Below are positions 17,121-25,844 of a stretch of DNA of 64,000 bases, piece after piece (within the stretch, counting starts at the first letter, position 1; every line of letters begins with the position of its first letter). Location: the NCBI RefSeq assembly GCF_900129025.1, contig NZ_FQUM01000005.1, forward strand, positions 1-64,000. The letters run 5' to 3'. A program made the translations under genes and the position numbers. Source of the stretch: Mariniphaga anaerophila (GTDB lineage Bacteria; Bacteroidota; Bacteroidia; Bacteroidales; Prolixibacteraceae). A model generated the notes under the pieces. It did no database searches. It worked only from the letters and a program-made list of their open reading frames with translations, and had not been told where the DNA came from.

Positions 17121-18068
17121 ATGCGTTTAAAGCGAATTTATTCCATACGAATTTTATTACTGGCCGTCAGCGCACTGGCTGTTTACGGCCGAGCGCCGGG
17201 GCAGTCGCGAAGCCCAAAAGACTGGATTGACTTTGGGAGCAGTCATGTAAACAAATGGATGCAGGTGGCTCCGGGCACTTTAGGCCCAAATGCGCTTCCG
17301 GTTCCCGAAATGGATTATGCGCGGGTGGCGGGCTCGTCGGGCGTAGAGGCCGGCATTCACTCACATTTTATGATAGGCGACACAGCCGTAAACACATGGC
17401 TAAGCATCAACTGGGTTGTTGTGCCCGAAAAAGTGGAAGTAAGAATCTGGGGTTTTCCCTCTGAAACGTGTAGAATGACAAACGACATCAGAGACCAGCG
17501 GCAAATTTATTACGATGATGACGGCTGGACTACCCACCAGGGTGACTTGTGGATAAGCACAAGAATTCAGTTACTGAAAAATCACCGTTCTCTGCCCGAC
17601 ATCACACTAAACTACTCCTTTAAAAATACCACGGGGTTGATGAGGCACGGACGCTATTCCGACGCGGGAACCACCTATTTTTATGTAGCGATCGGAAAAA
17701 GTTTTTATCCGGCTTCGGGCTTTTTACATGAGATTAGAGTTGCCGGACTGGGAGGATTTTACATGTGGCAAACCAACAAGGTGGAAATGGCGCAGGACGA
17801 GGGGCCGCTGGTTGAAGCAGGGGTACAGTTTCGGCGAAACAACCTTACTTTATCCAACGAAATTGGCGGATATTTCGGGTACGATGTTTATGAATTCATT
17901 GGGGTAACCGGGAGTAACGATCCTTTGGTGTACCGGTTAAATTTTCTTTTTGGAGGAAAATCCGTTGACTACAAAGCGGAGTTCGTTACCGGGTTGCAAG
18001 ACTATCATTACAAAACGTTCAAAGCAGCAATTATTTACCGGTTCGGCAAAAAAGAGCTCGATCCCTAA
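17121..18068 (+). CDS. secreted beta-rich protein, possible outer-membrane barrel
   Basis: A 315-residue protein with a signal peptide (RILLLAVSALAVYGRAPGQ). Alternating hydrophobic/aromatic strands follow, rich in Gly, Tyr and Trp, and the protein ends FKAAIIYRFGKKELDP, close to a barrel end. No known enzyme motif is seen. I do not recognise the family. The following M19 dipeptidase begins 75 bases later on the same strand and may be co-transcribed. An outer-membrane location is an inference from strand pattern. Confidence 0.7.
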   Translation: MRLKRIYSIRILLLAVSALAVYGRAPGQSRSPKDWIDFGSSHVNKWMQVAPGTLGPNALPVPEMDYARVAGSSGVEAGIHSHFMIGDTAVNTWLSINWVVVPEKVEVRIWGFPSETCRMTNDIRDQRQIYYDDDGWTTHQGDLWISTRIQLLKNHRSLPDITLNYSFKNTTGLMRHGRYSDAGTTYFYVAIGKSFYPASGFLHEIRVAGLGGFYMWQTNKVEMAQDEGPLVEAGVQFRRNNLTLSNEIGGYFGYDVYEFIGVTGSNDPLVYRLNFLFGGKSVDYKAEFVTGLQDYHYKTFKAAIIYRFGKKELDP

Positions 18069-18143
18069 TCTTTTTCATCCACAGAAGGATACTACAAAAA
18101 ATACTTTTTTTATTATTGCAGATTCATACATTTATCTGCAACC

Positions 18144-19352
18144 ATGAAACCAATTCCAGCCGTTTTTTTTGCCCTCCTTTTAACAATGTGTTCGCCGAAA
18201 CAAAACACCGAGGAGATTGTAAAAAAGATTCATTCGAAAGCATTAACGGTTGACACCCATGTTGACACACCCATGGCATTACTAAATAATAATTTTGATG
18301 TAGGGAAAAGGAATGAGCTCCCTGTAAGCCGCGTGGATTTTGTGCGCATGAAAGCGGGCGGTCTGGATGCCATATTTTTTGCGGCTTTTACCGGGCAACG
18401 CGAATGTACCCCGGAATACACCGAACAAGCTTACCAAAAAGCACATCAAATGATTGACTCCACCCGGGCTGTTTGCAACAGGTACCGGAATATTGCAGAA
18501 TTGGCCACATCATCGGCTGATGCAAAAAGGCTGGAGAAGGAAGGGAAACGGGCAATCTACATTGGCATGGAAAACGGGTTTCCCATTGGAACCGACCTTC
18601 CCCGCGTAGAAGAATTTTACCATTGCGGGGTGCGTTATATAACGCTTTGCCACTCGAAGAACAACGAAATCTGCGACTCGTCAACCGATAACGGCGGCCC
18701 CAAACACAACGGACTGAGTAAATTCGGAGAAAAGGTGGTTGAAGAAATGAACCGGCTGGGAATAATGATTGACGTTTCGCATATTTCGGACAAAACTTTT
18801 TACGATGTAATTGCAAAAAGCAACGCACCGGTTATTGCATCCCACTCTAGTGTACGTGCCATTGCCCGCCATCCGAGAAACATGACTGACGAAATGATTA
18901 AAACACTGGCTGCAAATGGCGGTGTTATCCAGATTTGCCTGCTTAGCGATTATGTAAAAGACCCGGACACCACTGCGGTCAGTTATCAAAAAATGCAGGA
19001 ATTGAGGAGATCTTACAATACTGATTTTGAATCGATGACCAACGAAGAAAAAGACGAGTACCGAAAAAGAAGACGCGAAATCAGAACGAAATACCCCAGA
19101 AAACTTCCGACGGTAGCAGATTTGGTTGATCACATCGACTATGTAAAGCAACTGGTTGGAATCGACTATGTTGGCATAGGCAGCGACTTTGACGGCGGTG
19201 GTGGATTGTCCGACTGCGAAGATGTGAGCCAGTTTCCGAACATTACCCGCGAAATGCTGAAACGCGGCTACACCGAAAAAGAGATTAAAAAAGTGTGGGG
19301 AGGCAATTTTTTCAGAGTATTCAGCGAAGTGGAATCTCTGGCGGGGAAATAA
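18144..19352 (+). CDS. M19 membrane dipeptidase-like lipoprotein
   Basis: A 402-residue zinc dipeptidase. The N-terminus has a lipobox (LLTMC, Cys16), so it is probably lipid-anchored. Metal and active-site elements in order: VDTHVDTP (His and Asp), GMENGFPIG (bridging Glu), DVSHIS and IASHSSVRAI (two His), and GIGSDFDGG near the C-terminus. It hydrolyses dipeptides, possibly including those with D-residues, in the periplasm or at the surface. A terminator follows directly. Confidence 0.9.
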   Translation: MKPIPAVFFALLLTMCSPKQNTEEIVKKIHSKALTVDTHVDTPMALLNNNFDVGKRNELPVSRVDFVRMKAGGLDAIFFAAFTGQRECTPEYTEQAYQKAHQMIDSTRAVCNRYRNIAELATSSADAKRLEKEGKRAIYIGMENGFPIGTDLPRVEEFYHCGVRYITLCHSKNNEICDSSTDNGGPKHNGLSKFGEKVVEEMNRLGIMIDVSHISDKTFYDVIAKSNAPVIASHSSVRAIARHPRNMTDEMIKTLAANGGVIQICLLSDYVKDPDTTAVSYQKMQELRRSYNTDFESMTNEEKDEYRKRRREIRTKYPRKLPTVADLVDHIDYVKQLVGIDYVGIGSDFDGGGGLSDCEDVSQFPNITREMLKRGYTEKEIKKVWGGNFFRVFSEVESLAGK

Positions 19353-19354
19353 AA

Positions 19355-19381
19355 AAGCCGGTAAAACCGGCTCACTTTTTT
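19355..19381 (+). terminator. intrinsic terminator after dipeptidase
   Basis: AGCCGGT, loop AA, AACCGGCT then CACTTTTTT, immediately behind the dipeptidase stop codon. Confidence 0.8.
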
Positions 19382-19382
19382 G

Positions 19383-19457
19383 TGGGTTGTACTGGATTCG
19401 AACCAGTGACCCCTACCCTGTCAAGGTAATGCTCTAAACCAACTGAGCTAACAACCC
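19383..19457 (-). tRNA. tRNA-Val(GAC)
   Basis: Cloverleaf on the minus strand: acceptor GGGTTGT/ACAACCC, D arm TTAGCTCAGTTGG, anticodon loop TTGACAG (anticodon GAC) and T arm CTGGTTCGAATCCAG. The 3' CCA is not encoded; after discriminator A the DNA reads CAA. Confidence 0.95.
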
Positions 19458-19472
19458 GCTTATTTCTGAATG

Positions 19473-19501
19473 CAAAAATAAAAAACAAGTTCGGATGCAA
19501 A
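19473..19501 (-). promoter_or_regulatory. probable promoter of tRNA-Val
   Basis: On the minus strand TATTTTTG (19473-19480) fits the Bacteroidota -7 element TAnnTTTG, 15 bases before the tRNA 5' end. A TTTG (19498-19501) sits 17 bases further upstream, slightly close for a -33 element. That TTTG lies inside the loop of the NCS2 gene terminator. Confidence 0.6.
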
Positions 19502-19519
19502 ACCCCGAACTTGTTTTTT
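19481..19519 (-). terminator. intrinsic terminator after NCS2 permease
   Basis: On the minus strand: AAAAAAACAAGTTCGG, loop of ten bases, CCGAACTTGTTTTT. A 9-bp GC-containing stem flanked by A and T runs, directly after the permease stop. Confidence 0.87.
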
Positions 19520-19525
19520 TATCGT

Positions 19526-20818
19526 TTAAATGAAAAATTTCAAAATAAACAATGCCGCCAATACAATCATTACCACTGAAACGTCTTTCACTTTTCCGGT
19601 CAGAAGTTTCAATAAAACATACGAAAGCATCCCGAAAACAATACCTTCTGCAATGCTGTAAGTTAACGGCATAACCAGAATGGTAATAAACGCAGGAATT
19701 GCTTCTGTAAAATCTTCGAAATCAATTTTCAGAATCGGAGACATCATAAAAAAGCCTACCAGTACCAAAGCGGCAGTTGTTGCGGCCGGTGGCACCATGG
19801 TAAACAACGGGGCAAAAAACAACGCTACAAGAAACAACCCTGCGGTTGTAAGCGATGTAAGCCCGGTTTTTCCGCCTTCGGCAACTCCCGATGCACTTTC
19901 TACATAAGTGGTAACAGTACTTGTTCCCAGAATGGCGCCAACAGTTGTACCAATTGAGTCGGCAAACAGCGCCTGTTTTACTCTCGGAACCCGGCCCTCT
20001 TTATCCAACATTCCGGCCTTTGCTGAAACACCAACCAACGTTCCAACTGTATCGAACATATCTACAAAAAGAAATGTAAACAACACAATTAGCATGTCGA
20101 GGGTGAAAATTTCAGAAAATTCGAATTTGAAAAAGATGGGAGAAAGAGAAGGTGGTGCTGTTACCAGGTTACCTTCGGGCATATGTGTAACTCCTACCGG
20201 CAAACCGGCAATTGTTGCAGCAAAAATTCCAATAAGAAGCGCGCCTTTTACTTTAAGAGCCAGCAACACTGCTGTTAGAACAATTCCGCCCAAAGCAATT
20301 AAAACCGCCGGAGAACCCATGTTTCCCAGGCCAACAAGCGTAGCGTCGTTGTTAACAACCACACCTGCATTTTGCAGCCCGATAAATGCAATAAATAAAC
20401 CGATACCTGCAGAAACAGCATGTTTTACAGAGAGCGGAATAGCATTTACTATAAGTTCCCGGATATTAAAAGCCGTCAGGAGGAGAAAGATAATACCTTC
20501 AAGAAATACCGCAGTAAGGGCAAATTGCCAGGAATGCCCCATTCCCAGAACTACAGTAAAAGCAAAAAAAGCATTTAAGCCCATTCCCGGGGCAAGCGCA
20601 AAAGGCAATTTTGCTACCAGTGCCATAACCAGGGTAGCCACCAGGGCAGACAACGCAGTTGCTGTAAACAGCGCGTTTTTATCCATTCCGGTAGCGCTCA
20701 GAATATCAGGGTTAACAGCAAGAATATAGGCCATCGTCATAAACGTGGTTATCCCTGCCAAGACTTCAGTTTTTACCGAAGTTTTGTTTTCTTTAAGCTT
20801 AAAAATCTTTTCAACCAT
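19526..20818 (-). CDS. NCS2 family nucleobase permease (AzgA/PbuG type)
   Basis: A 430-residue inner-membrane transporter with 12-14 hydrophobic segments. Its N-terminus (TEVLAGITTFMTMAYILAVNP), the segment PFALAPGMGLNAFFAF and the segment GTSTVTTYVESASGVAEGGKTGL are typical of the AzgA branch, which imports adenine, guanine or hypoxanthine with protons. It lies 11 bases downstream of the DUF5020 outer-membrane gene and is surely co-transcribed, giving outer- and inner-membrane steps of one uptake route. Exact purine preference is not deducible. Confidence 0.92.
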   Translation of the reverse strand: MVEKIFKLKENKTSVKTEVLAGITTFMTMAYILAVNPDILSATGMDKNALFTATALSALVATLVMALVAKLPFALAPGMGLNAFFAFTVVLGMGHSWQFALTAVFLEGIIFLLLTAFNIRELIVNAIPLSVKHAVSAGIGLFIAFIGLQNAGVVVNNDATLVGLGNMGSPAVLIALGGIVLTAVLLALKVKGALLIGIFAATIAGLPVGVTHMPEGNLVTAPPSLSPIFFKFEFSEIFTLDMLIVLFTFLFVDMFDTVGTLVGVSAKAGMLDKEGRVPRVKQALFADSIGTTVGAILGTSTVTTYVESASGVAEGGKTGLTSLTTAGLFLVALFFAPLFTMVPPAATTAALVLVGFFMMSPILKIDFEDFTEAIPAFITILVMPLTYSIAEGIVFGMLSYVLLKLLTGKVKDVSVVMIVLAALFILKFFI

Positions 20819-20829
20819 AATCCTTATTT

Positions 20830-21516
20830 TTAGAAGGTGTATTTAACACCAAGAGTTGGCATTACCTTGAATTCGTTGGCTACAAAATTGTTGCTCAATT
20901 CAACTTCGCCACCTAACGCTAAGTTTTTGGTAGCGTTGAACCACAACTGCGGTTCAGACAAAAAACGGTAATGTGATCCCCAGAACATATCTTCTTTCCA
21001 GAAGTCGGCAAAACCGGTAAAGGTGAGTTTACCTTCCAGCATTTGTATGGTCCATACTGCAGTCAACTGGAACGAAGCATCTTCCTTATCTTGAATGTAC
21101 TTGTAATTTGCCTGCAAGGTTAAAATTTTTGAAAAGTCGGCAGAAGCAAATGTTCTTTCAACACCACCCAACCAACAATTTTCAATCGGAATAAAACCGG
21201 ATTCTACTCCATCCAGCTTCATTACACCGCCGTTAAATTCTACGCGGGGTTGAAATTTCTGGGTTTCGTTCCATTTGAAACTCCGGGCAATTTCCCAGTA
21301 TGCCAACGAAACTCCGTTATCCACGTTACGTGTATCAGAACTGTAGTCCATGTCGATAAAGAAGAAAGTACTTCCCCAACTGTCGGGCCTGAACATCTCA
21401 ACAGTGGAAGTAAAAAATCCTCTTCCATCACCCATGTCGTAGTGTAACTGTACATTCTGGGCTTTTACAGAAAATAGCATCGCAATAAAAAACAAGGATA
21501 GTAAAACTCTTTTCAT
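20830..21516 (-). CDS. DUF5020 Tsx-like outer-membrane protein
   Basis: A 228-residue protein with a cleavable signal peptide (VLLSLFFIAMLFSVKAQ). About twelve amphipathic strands follow, and it ends MPTLGVKYTF with a C-terminal Phe as in outer-membrane barrels. The sequence (LHYDMGDGRGFFTSTVEMF, FIDMDYSSD) matches DUF5020, which is related to the nucleoside channel Tsx. Its position 11 bases upstream of the NCS2 permease supports a role as outer-membrane pore for nucleobases or nucleosides. Confidence 0.85.
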   Translation of the reverse strand: MKRVLLSLFFIAMLFSVKAQNVQLHYDMGDGRGFFTSTVEMFRPDSWGSTFFFIDMDYSSDTRNVDNGVSLAYWEIARSFKWNETQKFQPRVEFNGGVMKLDGVESGFIPIENCWLGGVERTFASADFSKILTLQANYKYIQDKEDASFQLTAVWTIQMLEGKLTFTGFADFWKEDMFWGSHYRFLSEPQLWFNATKNLALGGEVELSNNFVANEFKVMPTLGVKYTF

Positions 21517-21626
21517 GTTTTGGTTTTTTTTAAAAATTTTCAGGGCGTAAAAATAGAAAACTTATTTCAAAGAATTGCCCCCTCAACGGTCTATTCAAAA
21601 GTAAAAGTTTCAGAGTTCCAGCACTT

Positions 21627-22286
21627 CTATTTAATATCCCTCAATGAATCGTATAAATAAGCGTTTACCCGATGCAACTGTTTATATGCATTTACCGCCT
21701 CATCAATAAAACTGCCGCTTACAATTTTCGAATCCGAAACAGGTGCTGAAAAAGCGAATGATTTATAACGAAGTAAATGAATGTACGCATGATCTTTAGG
21801 AAATCCTTTGGGTGCAGTTTTCAACTTATCATCCAGCATTTCAGGGAAAACCGACTTGAACTCAGGAGCATTCAATAACTCTGTTAACTCTTCTGGAAAA
21901 CGCGCAATATATTTACGAATAGCTTTTAACGGCTCGGCAGCAGGCATATAAATTCCACCGCCAACAAAGCTTTTCCCGGGCTCAATATGAAAATAGTATC
22001 CCGGATTCTGACTCTTTCGTCCCCCTTTTGCAATGAAACTTCCGAAGTTGGTTTTATACGGCCGTTTGTCATTCGAAAACCTCACATCCCGAAAAATACG
22101 AAACATGCAATCTTTAGGATTCAATACCGGAACTTCAGGATCAAACTTTCTGATTTCATTGCCCAGTATTTCAGTAATAAAAAGCACTTTCTCGCGGCTT
22201 TTTGCATAACGATCCCGGTTCTTTTCAAACCATTCGCGGGTATTGTTTTCAGCCAGCTCACCCAGAAATTGCAACACTTTTTCCAT
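21627..22286 (-). CDS. DUF2461 (TIGR02453) family protein
   Basis: A 219-residue cytoplasmic protein. The motif string FLGELAENNTREWFEKNR, FRIFRDVRFSNDKRPYKTNFG and YYFHIEPGKSFVGGGIYMP identifies DUF2461/TIGR02453, found in many bacteria and fungi without a known activity. Divergent from ispD with 45 bases between starts. Confidence 0.9.
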   Translation of the reverse strand: MEKVLQFLGELAENNTREWFEKNRDRYAKSREKVLFITEILGNEIRKFDPEVPVLNPKDCMFRIFRDVRFSNDKRPYKTNFGSFIAKGGRKSQNPGYYFHIEPGKSFVGGGIYMPAAEPLKAIRKYIARFPEELTELLNAPEFKSVFPEMLDDKLKTAPKGFPKDHAYIHLLRYKSFAFSAPVSDSKIVSGSFIDEAVNAYKQLHRVNAYLYDSLRDIK

Positions 22287-22331
22287 GCGTTATTTGAATT
22301 TACGTTACTTTTGAGCAAAGTAATCAAATTT

Positions 22332-23000
22332 ATGAAAAAGTTTGCGCTTATAGTAGCAGGAGGAAGCGGTTCGCGCATGGGCTCGGCAACTCCCAAACAG
22401 TTTATAGAAATAGAAGGAAGGCCACTGTTAATGCATACTTTCGATGCTTTTTCAAAGGCAGATCCGGCCTTTAAGTTTATTCTGGTTTTACCTGAAAAAG
22501 AAACAGACACCTGGCATTCGCTGTGCACAAAATATGCATTCAGCACCAAGCATTTAGTAGTAACCGGAGGAGAAACCAGGTTTCATTCTGTAAAAAACGG
22601 GCTGGCAAAAATAAACGACGAAGGCATTGTTTTTATACACGACGGAGTCCGGCCGTTGGTGTCGGCACAAACCATCGAAAATTGTTACAAAACTGCGTTA
22701 GACAAAGGAAATGCTCTTCCGGTAATTGCACCTTCAGAATCTATCAGGGAGGTATTTAACGGACAGAATCGTGCAGTGGATCGTTCGCGGTATTTTCTGG
22801 TGCAAACGCCACAAACATTCCGGGTTTCGCTAATTAAAAAGGCATACGAACAGGAGTACGCCAGCGCTTTTACCGACGATGCATCGGTGCTCGAAAAAGC
22901 AGGGACAAAAATCAACCTGGTGGAAGGTAACCGCGAAAATATAAAAATAACATGGCCTGCCGATATAAAAATGGCAGGCACACTATTTCAAAAAAGATAA
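22332..23000 (+). CDS. ispD: 2-C-methyl-D-erythritol 4-phosphate cytidylyltransferase
   Basis: A 222-residue cytoplasmic enzyme of the MEP isoprenoid pathway: MEP + CTP gives CDP-ME + PPi. It has the nucleotide-binding start ALIVAGGSGSRMGSATPKQF, the metal-site loop IHDGVRPLVS and the C-terminal TPQTFR and FTDDASVLE segments. I start at the ATG before KKFALIVAGG; the frame is open upstream to 21987, but that part overlaps the divergent gene and lacks family similarity. Converges with the guanylyltransferase. Confidence 0.94.
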   Translation: MKKFALIVAGGSGSRMGSATPKQFIEIEGRPLLMHTFDAFSKADPAFKFILVLPEKETDTWHSLCTKYAFSTKHLVVTGGETRFHSVKNGLAKINDEGIVFIHDGVRPLVSAQTIENCYKTALDKGNALPVIAPSESIREVFNGQNRAVDRSRYFLVQTPQTFRVSLIKKAYEQEYASAFTDDASVLEKAGTKINLVEGNRENIKITWPADIKMAGTLFQKR

Positions 23001-23016
23001 AAACCGATTGACGAGC

Positions 23017-24105
23017 CTACACCAAAGAATCACCTTTTTTTATCCTCACATCTGTAACAAACTGCTTAATTTGCTGCTCGTCTTCTTTGCGGCAAATCAT
23101 CAGAGTATCGTTAGATTCGGCAATGATGTATCCATCCAATCCTTGCAGAACCGCCACTTTCTCTTTACTCAGATTTACAATACAGTTATTCAGATCGTAG
23201 GTTAAAACATTTTCTCCCAAAATAACATTTCCATTCGCATCTTTCTCTTTGTAGTCGTACAGAGAGCCCCATGTTCCAAGGTCGTTCCAGCCAAAATCGG
23301 CAGTAAGCACGTAAACATTTTGTGCTTTTTCCATAACGCCGTAGTCAATAGAAATGCCCTGGCATTCGGAATATGTTTTATTGATGAAATGCACTTCATC
23401 ATCGGTATCGTACAACTTTAGCCCCTTGGCAAACAAAGAAGAAACATCGTTCAAATGCTTATCAAATGCCGAAAGGATAGATTGCAGCGACCAAAGGAAA
23501 ATACCTGAATTCCAGAAAAACTCCCCGCTGTCCACAAAAATTTTGGCCATTTCGAGGTTGGGCTTTTCAGTAAAAGTTTTTACCTGGTATAAATTATCGA
23601 GCTGTTTAAAACCAACTTTTTCTTTCACCTGAATGTATCCGTAACCGGTTTCGGGTCTGCTGGGTTTTATTCCCAAAGTAAGCAGCACGTCGTTTTGTTC
23701 AACAAAATCGAGACCGTGTTTTATCTGCCGCAAAAACTCTTCTTCTTTAATAATCAAGTGGTCAGAAGGGGCAACAATAATATTTGCCTGCGGATTCTGT
23801 ATTTTAATTTTGTAGGAAGCATAAGCAACGCAGGGTGCAGTATTTCTGCGCAAAGGCTCCAGCAATATTTGTGTATCCTGCAACTCCGGCAATTGTTCTT
23901 TTACCAGGTCTTTATACCTCACGCTGGTAACAACCAGTATATTTTCAACCGGAATAAAAGATGCAAACCGGTCGAATGTCTGCTGAATGAGAGTACGTCC
24001 GGTTCCTAAAATATCGAGAAATTGTTTGGGGCGTGCCTGCCGGCTTAACGGCCAAAACCGACTGCCAACTCCCCCCGCCATTATAACACAATAATTGTTT
24101 TTCAT
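23017..24105 (-). CDS. mannose-1-phosphate guanylyltransferase
   Basis: A 362-residue nucleotidyltransferase that makes GDP-mannose from GTP and mannose 1-phosphate for glycan synthesis. Visible motifs are MAGGVGSRFWPLSRQARPKQF at the start, VAPSDHLI (metal/phosphate region), FTEKPN (sugar-phosphate site) and FGWNDLGTWGSL near the end. There is no C-terminal isomerase domain, so it is the short monofunctional type (manC/rfbM-like). It may supply sugars to the surface-glycan operon at 25.8-32.6 kb, but is not in it. Confidence 0.9.
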   Translation of the reverse strand: MKNNYCVIMAGGVGSRFWPLSRQARPKQFLDILGTGRTLIQQTFDRFASFIPVENILVVTSVRYKDLVKEQLPELQDTQILLEPLRRNTAPCVAYASYKIKIQNPQANIIVAPSDHLIIKEEEFLRQIKHGLDFVEQNDVLLTLGIKPSRPETGYGYIQVKEKVGFKQLDNLYQVKTFTEKPNLEMAKIFVDSGEFFWNSGIFLWSLQSILSAFDKHLNDVSSLFAKGLKLYDTDDEVHFINKTYSECQGISIDYGVMEKAQNVYVLTADFGWNDLGTWGSLYDYKEKDANGNVILGENVLTYDLNNCIVNLSKEKVAVLQGLDGYIIAESNDTLMICRKEDEQQIKQFVTDVRIKKGDSLV

Positions 24106-24124
24106 AGGGTTCCAATTTTACGTG

Positions 24125-24132
24125 CAAAAATA
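24125..24132 (-). promoter_or_regulatory. -7-like element of guanylyltransferase gene
   Basis: Minus strand TATTTTTG, a perfect TAnnTTTG match 20 bases before the start codon. No clear TTTG partner was seen at the expected upstream distance. Confidence 0.4.
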
Positions 24133-24297
24133 AGACTTTTTAAATGAATCGATTGATCCTGCACGATATTAAAAATCAGGCGACCAATGCCAATAAATCA
24201 AGTAAAGTTTTGTTTCAGCTATTAATGTTGTAATTTTATCCAATTCTTTTAACGGGATAAAACACCAAAAAGTGTTCTGAAAGAAAACAAATATAAA

Positions 24298-25038
24298 ATG
24301 AAATTCTTTTTTCATGTAGGCAGATATTTTAAGTTGCTGGGCAGGGTATTTGGCCGGCCCGAAAAACACAAAATGTATTTAAGGCAGCTTTTTCATGAAA
24401 TTGACAGCCTTGGGGTAAATTCGGTGTGGATTGTAATTATTATCTCTGTTTTTATTGGCGGGATTATGACCATCCAGTTTGCGTACAGCATGTCCAACCC
24501 AATTTATCCGAATACGCTAGTCGGGCTGGGAACACGTGACACGCTTATTCTGGAATTCTCATCAACCATGCTGGCCCTGATTATGGCCGGGAAAATAGGT
24601 TCCAATATTACCTCGGAGATAGGAACAATGCGGGTTACCGAGCAAATAGACTCGCTGGAAATAATGGGTGTAAATTCAGCCAGCTACCTTATTCTTCCCA
24701 AAATTGTGGCAGTGGTTTTTATCTTTCCGTTTCTGTTTATCATCAGTGTATTTTTCGGATTACTGGGCGGGTTGGTAACAGGCCCCATTGCCGGCGTTAT
24801 TTCCATTCCCGATTATATCGACGGAATACAGTGGCTTTTTTATCCGTACTATGTAACCTTCTCCCTCATCAAATCAGTGGTTTTCGGATTTATCGTCGCA
24901 TCTGTTCCGGCATACTATGGATACTACGTTCACGGGGGAGCGCTCGAAGTTGGTTCGGCAAGCACCAAAGCAGTGGTAAATACTAACATTCTGATTTTGC
25001 TGTTCGACCTGATTTTAACACGACTTTTATTGACATGA
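24298..25038 (+). CDS. MlaE/YrbE-type phospholipid ABC permease
   Basis: A 246-residue inner-membrane permease with five or six helices and the MlaE signature region (STMLALIMAGKIGSNITSEIGTM, SLEIMGVNSASYLILPK). In other bacteria MlaE works with MlaF and an MCE-domain protein (MlaD) to move phospholipids between the membranes. The stop overlaps the MlaF start by four bases (ATGA), so the two are translationally coupled. No MlaD/MCE gene is in the window. Confidence 0.9.
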   Translation: MKFFFHVGRYFKLLGRVFGRPEKHKMYLRQLFHEIDSLGVNSVWIVIIISVFIGGIMTIQFAYSMSNPIYPNTLVGLGTRDTLILEFSSTMLALIMAGKIGSNITSEIGTMRVTEQIDSLEIMGVNSASYLILPKIVAVVFIFPFLFIISVFFGLLGGLVTGPIAGVISIPDYIDGIQWLFYPYYVTFSLIKSVVFGFIVASVPAYYGYYVHGGALEVGSASTKAVVNTNILILLFDLILTRLLLT

Positions 25039-25793
25039 TTGAGGTTAAAAACATATACAAATCTTTTGACGGAGTTCCCATCCTGAAAAATATTTCCACA
25101 GTATTTGAACAGGGAAAAACAAACCTTATAATCGGGAAAAGTGGCTCAGGGAAAACGGTGCTGCTAAAATCGATACTGGGGTTGTACGAAATTGATAAAG
25201 GGGAAATCTGGTACAACAAAAGGAACCTGGTTGCCACCCCCGAAAAGGAACGAAAAAAAATGCGGAGAGAAATAGGCATGGTTTTCCAGGGAGGCGCGCT
25301 TTTCGACAGCCTTTCGGTACAGGCAAACGTAAGGTTTCCGCTGGATATGTTTACAAAAATGTCAGCAAAAGAAAAACAAAACCGTGTGGAATTCTGCCTC
25401 GAACATGTGAATATTGAACCAACAAAATTTCATCTTCACCCAAGCGAAATAAGCGGCGGAATGCAAAAACGGGTAGCCATTGCCCGCGCTATTTCCCTGA
25501 ATCCGAAATACCTTTTTTGCGACGAACCCAACTCTGGACTAGACCCTGAAACATCAACCGTTATTGATAAATTGATCCAGAGCCTGACCAAAGAGTTTCA
25601 GATGACTACAATTATCAACACCCACGATATGAATTCGGTTATTGAAATTGGTGAGTCTGTACTTTTTATTGCGGAAGGTGAAGTGGGCTGGCAGGGAACA
25701 AACAAAGAAATTCTGCAAACTCAAAACGAAAAGCTGAATGATTTTATTTTTGCCAACAAGCTTTATGCACAGATGCGCAGAGAGAAAAGCTGA
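25035..25793 (+). CDS. MlaF-type phospholipid ABC ATPase
   Basis: A 252-residue ATPase with Walker A GKSGSGKT, Q-loop MVFQGGALFDSL (the GALF segment is typical of MlaF), signature ISGGMQKR, Walker B YLFCDEPNSGLDP and H-loop NTHDMNSV. It energises the MlaE permease encoded just upstream and overlapping by four bases. A typical MlaF C-terminal tail follows the ATPase core. Confidence 0.92.
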   Translation: MIEVKNIYKSFDGVPILKNISTVFEQGKTNLIIGKSGSGKTVLLKSILGLYEIDKGEIWYNKRNLVATPEKERKKMRREIGMVFQGGALFDSLSVQANVRFPLDMFTKMSAKEKQNRVEFCLEHVNIEPTKFHLHPSEISGGMQKRVAIARAISLNPKYLFCDEPNSGLDPETSTVIDKLIQSLTKEFQMTTIINTHDMNSVIEIGESVLFIAEGEVGWQGTNKEILQTQNEKLNDFIFANKLYAQMRREKS

Positions 25794-25844
25794 CCTTTTT
25801 ACAGCGTGTTTTTAATATTGAACGACATCTCATTTAATCATACA

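Noticed and set aside
19908-20729. Long (273-codon) plus-strand frame opposite the NCS2 permease
   Set aside because: Antisense shadow of a well-supported transporter gene; composition is the complement of membrane codons and shows no family motif.
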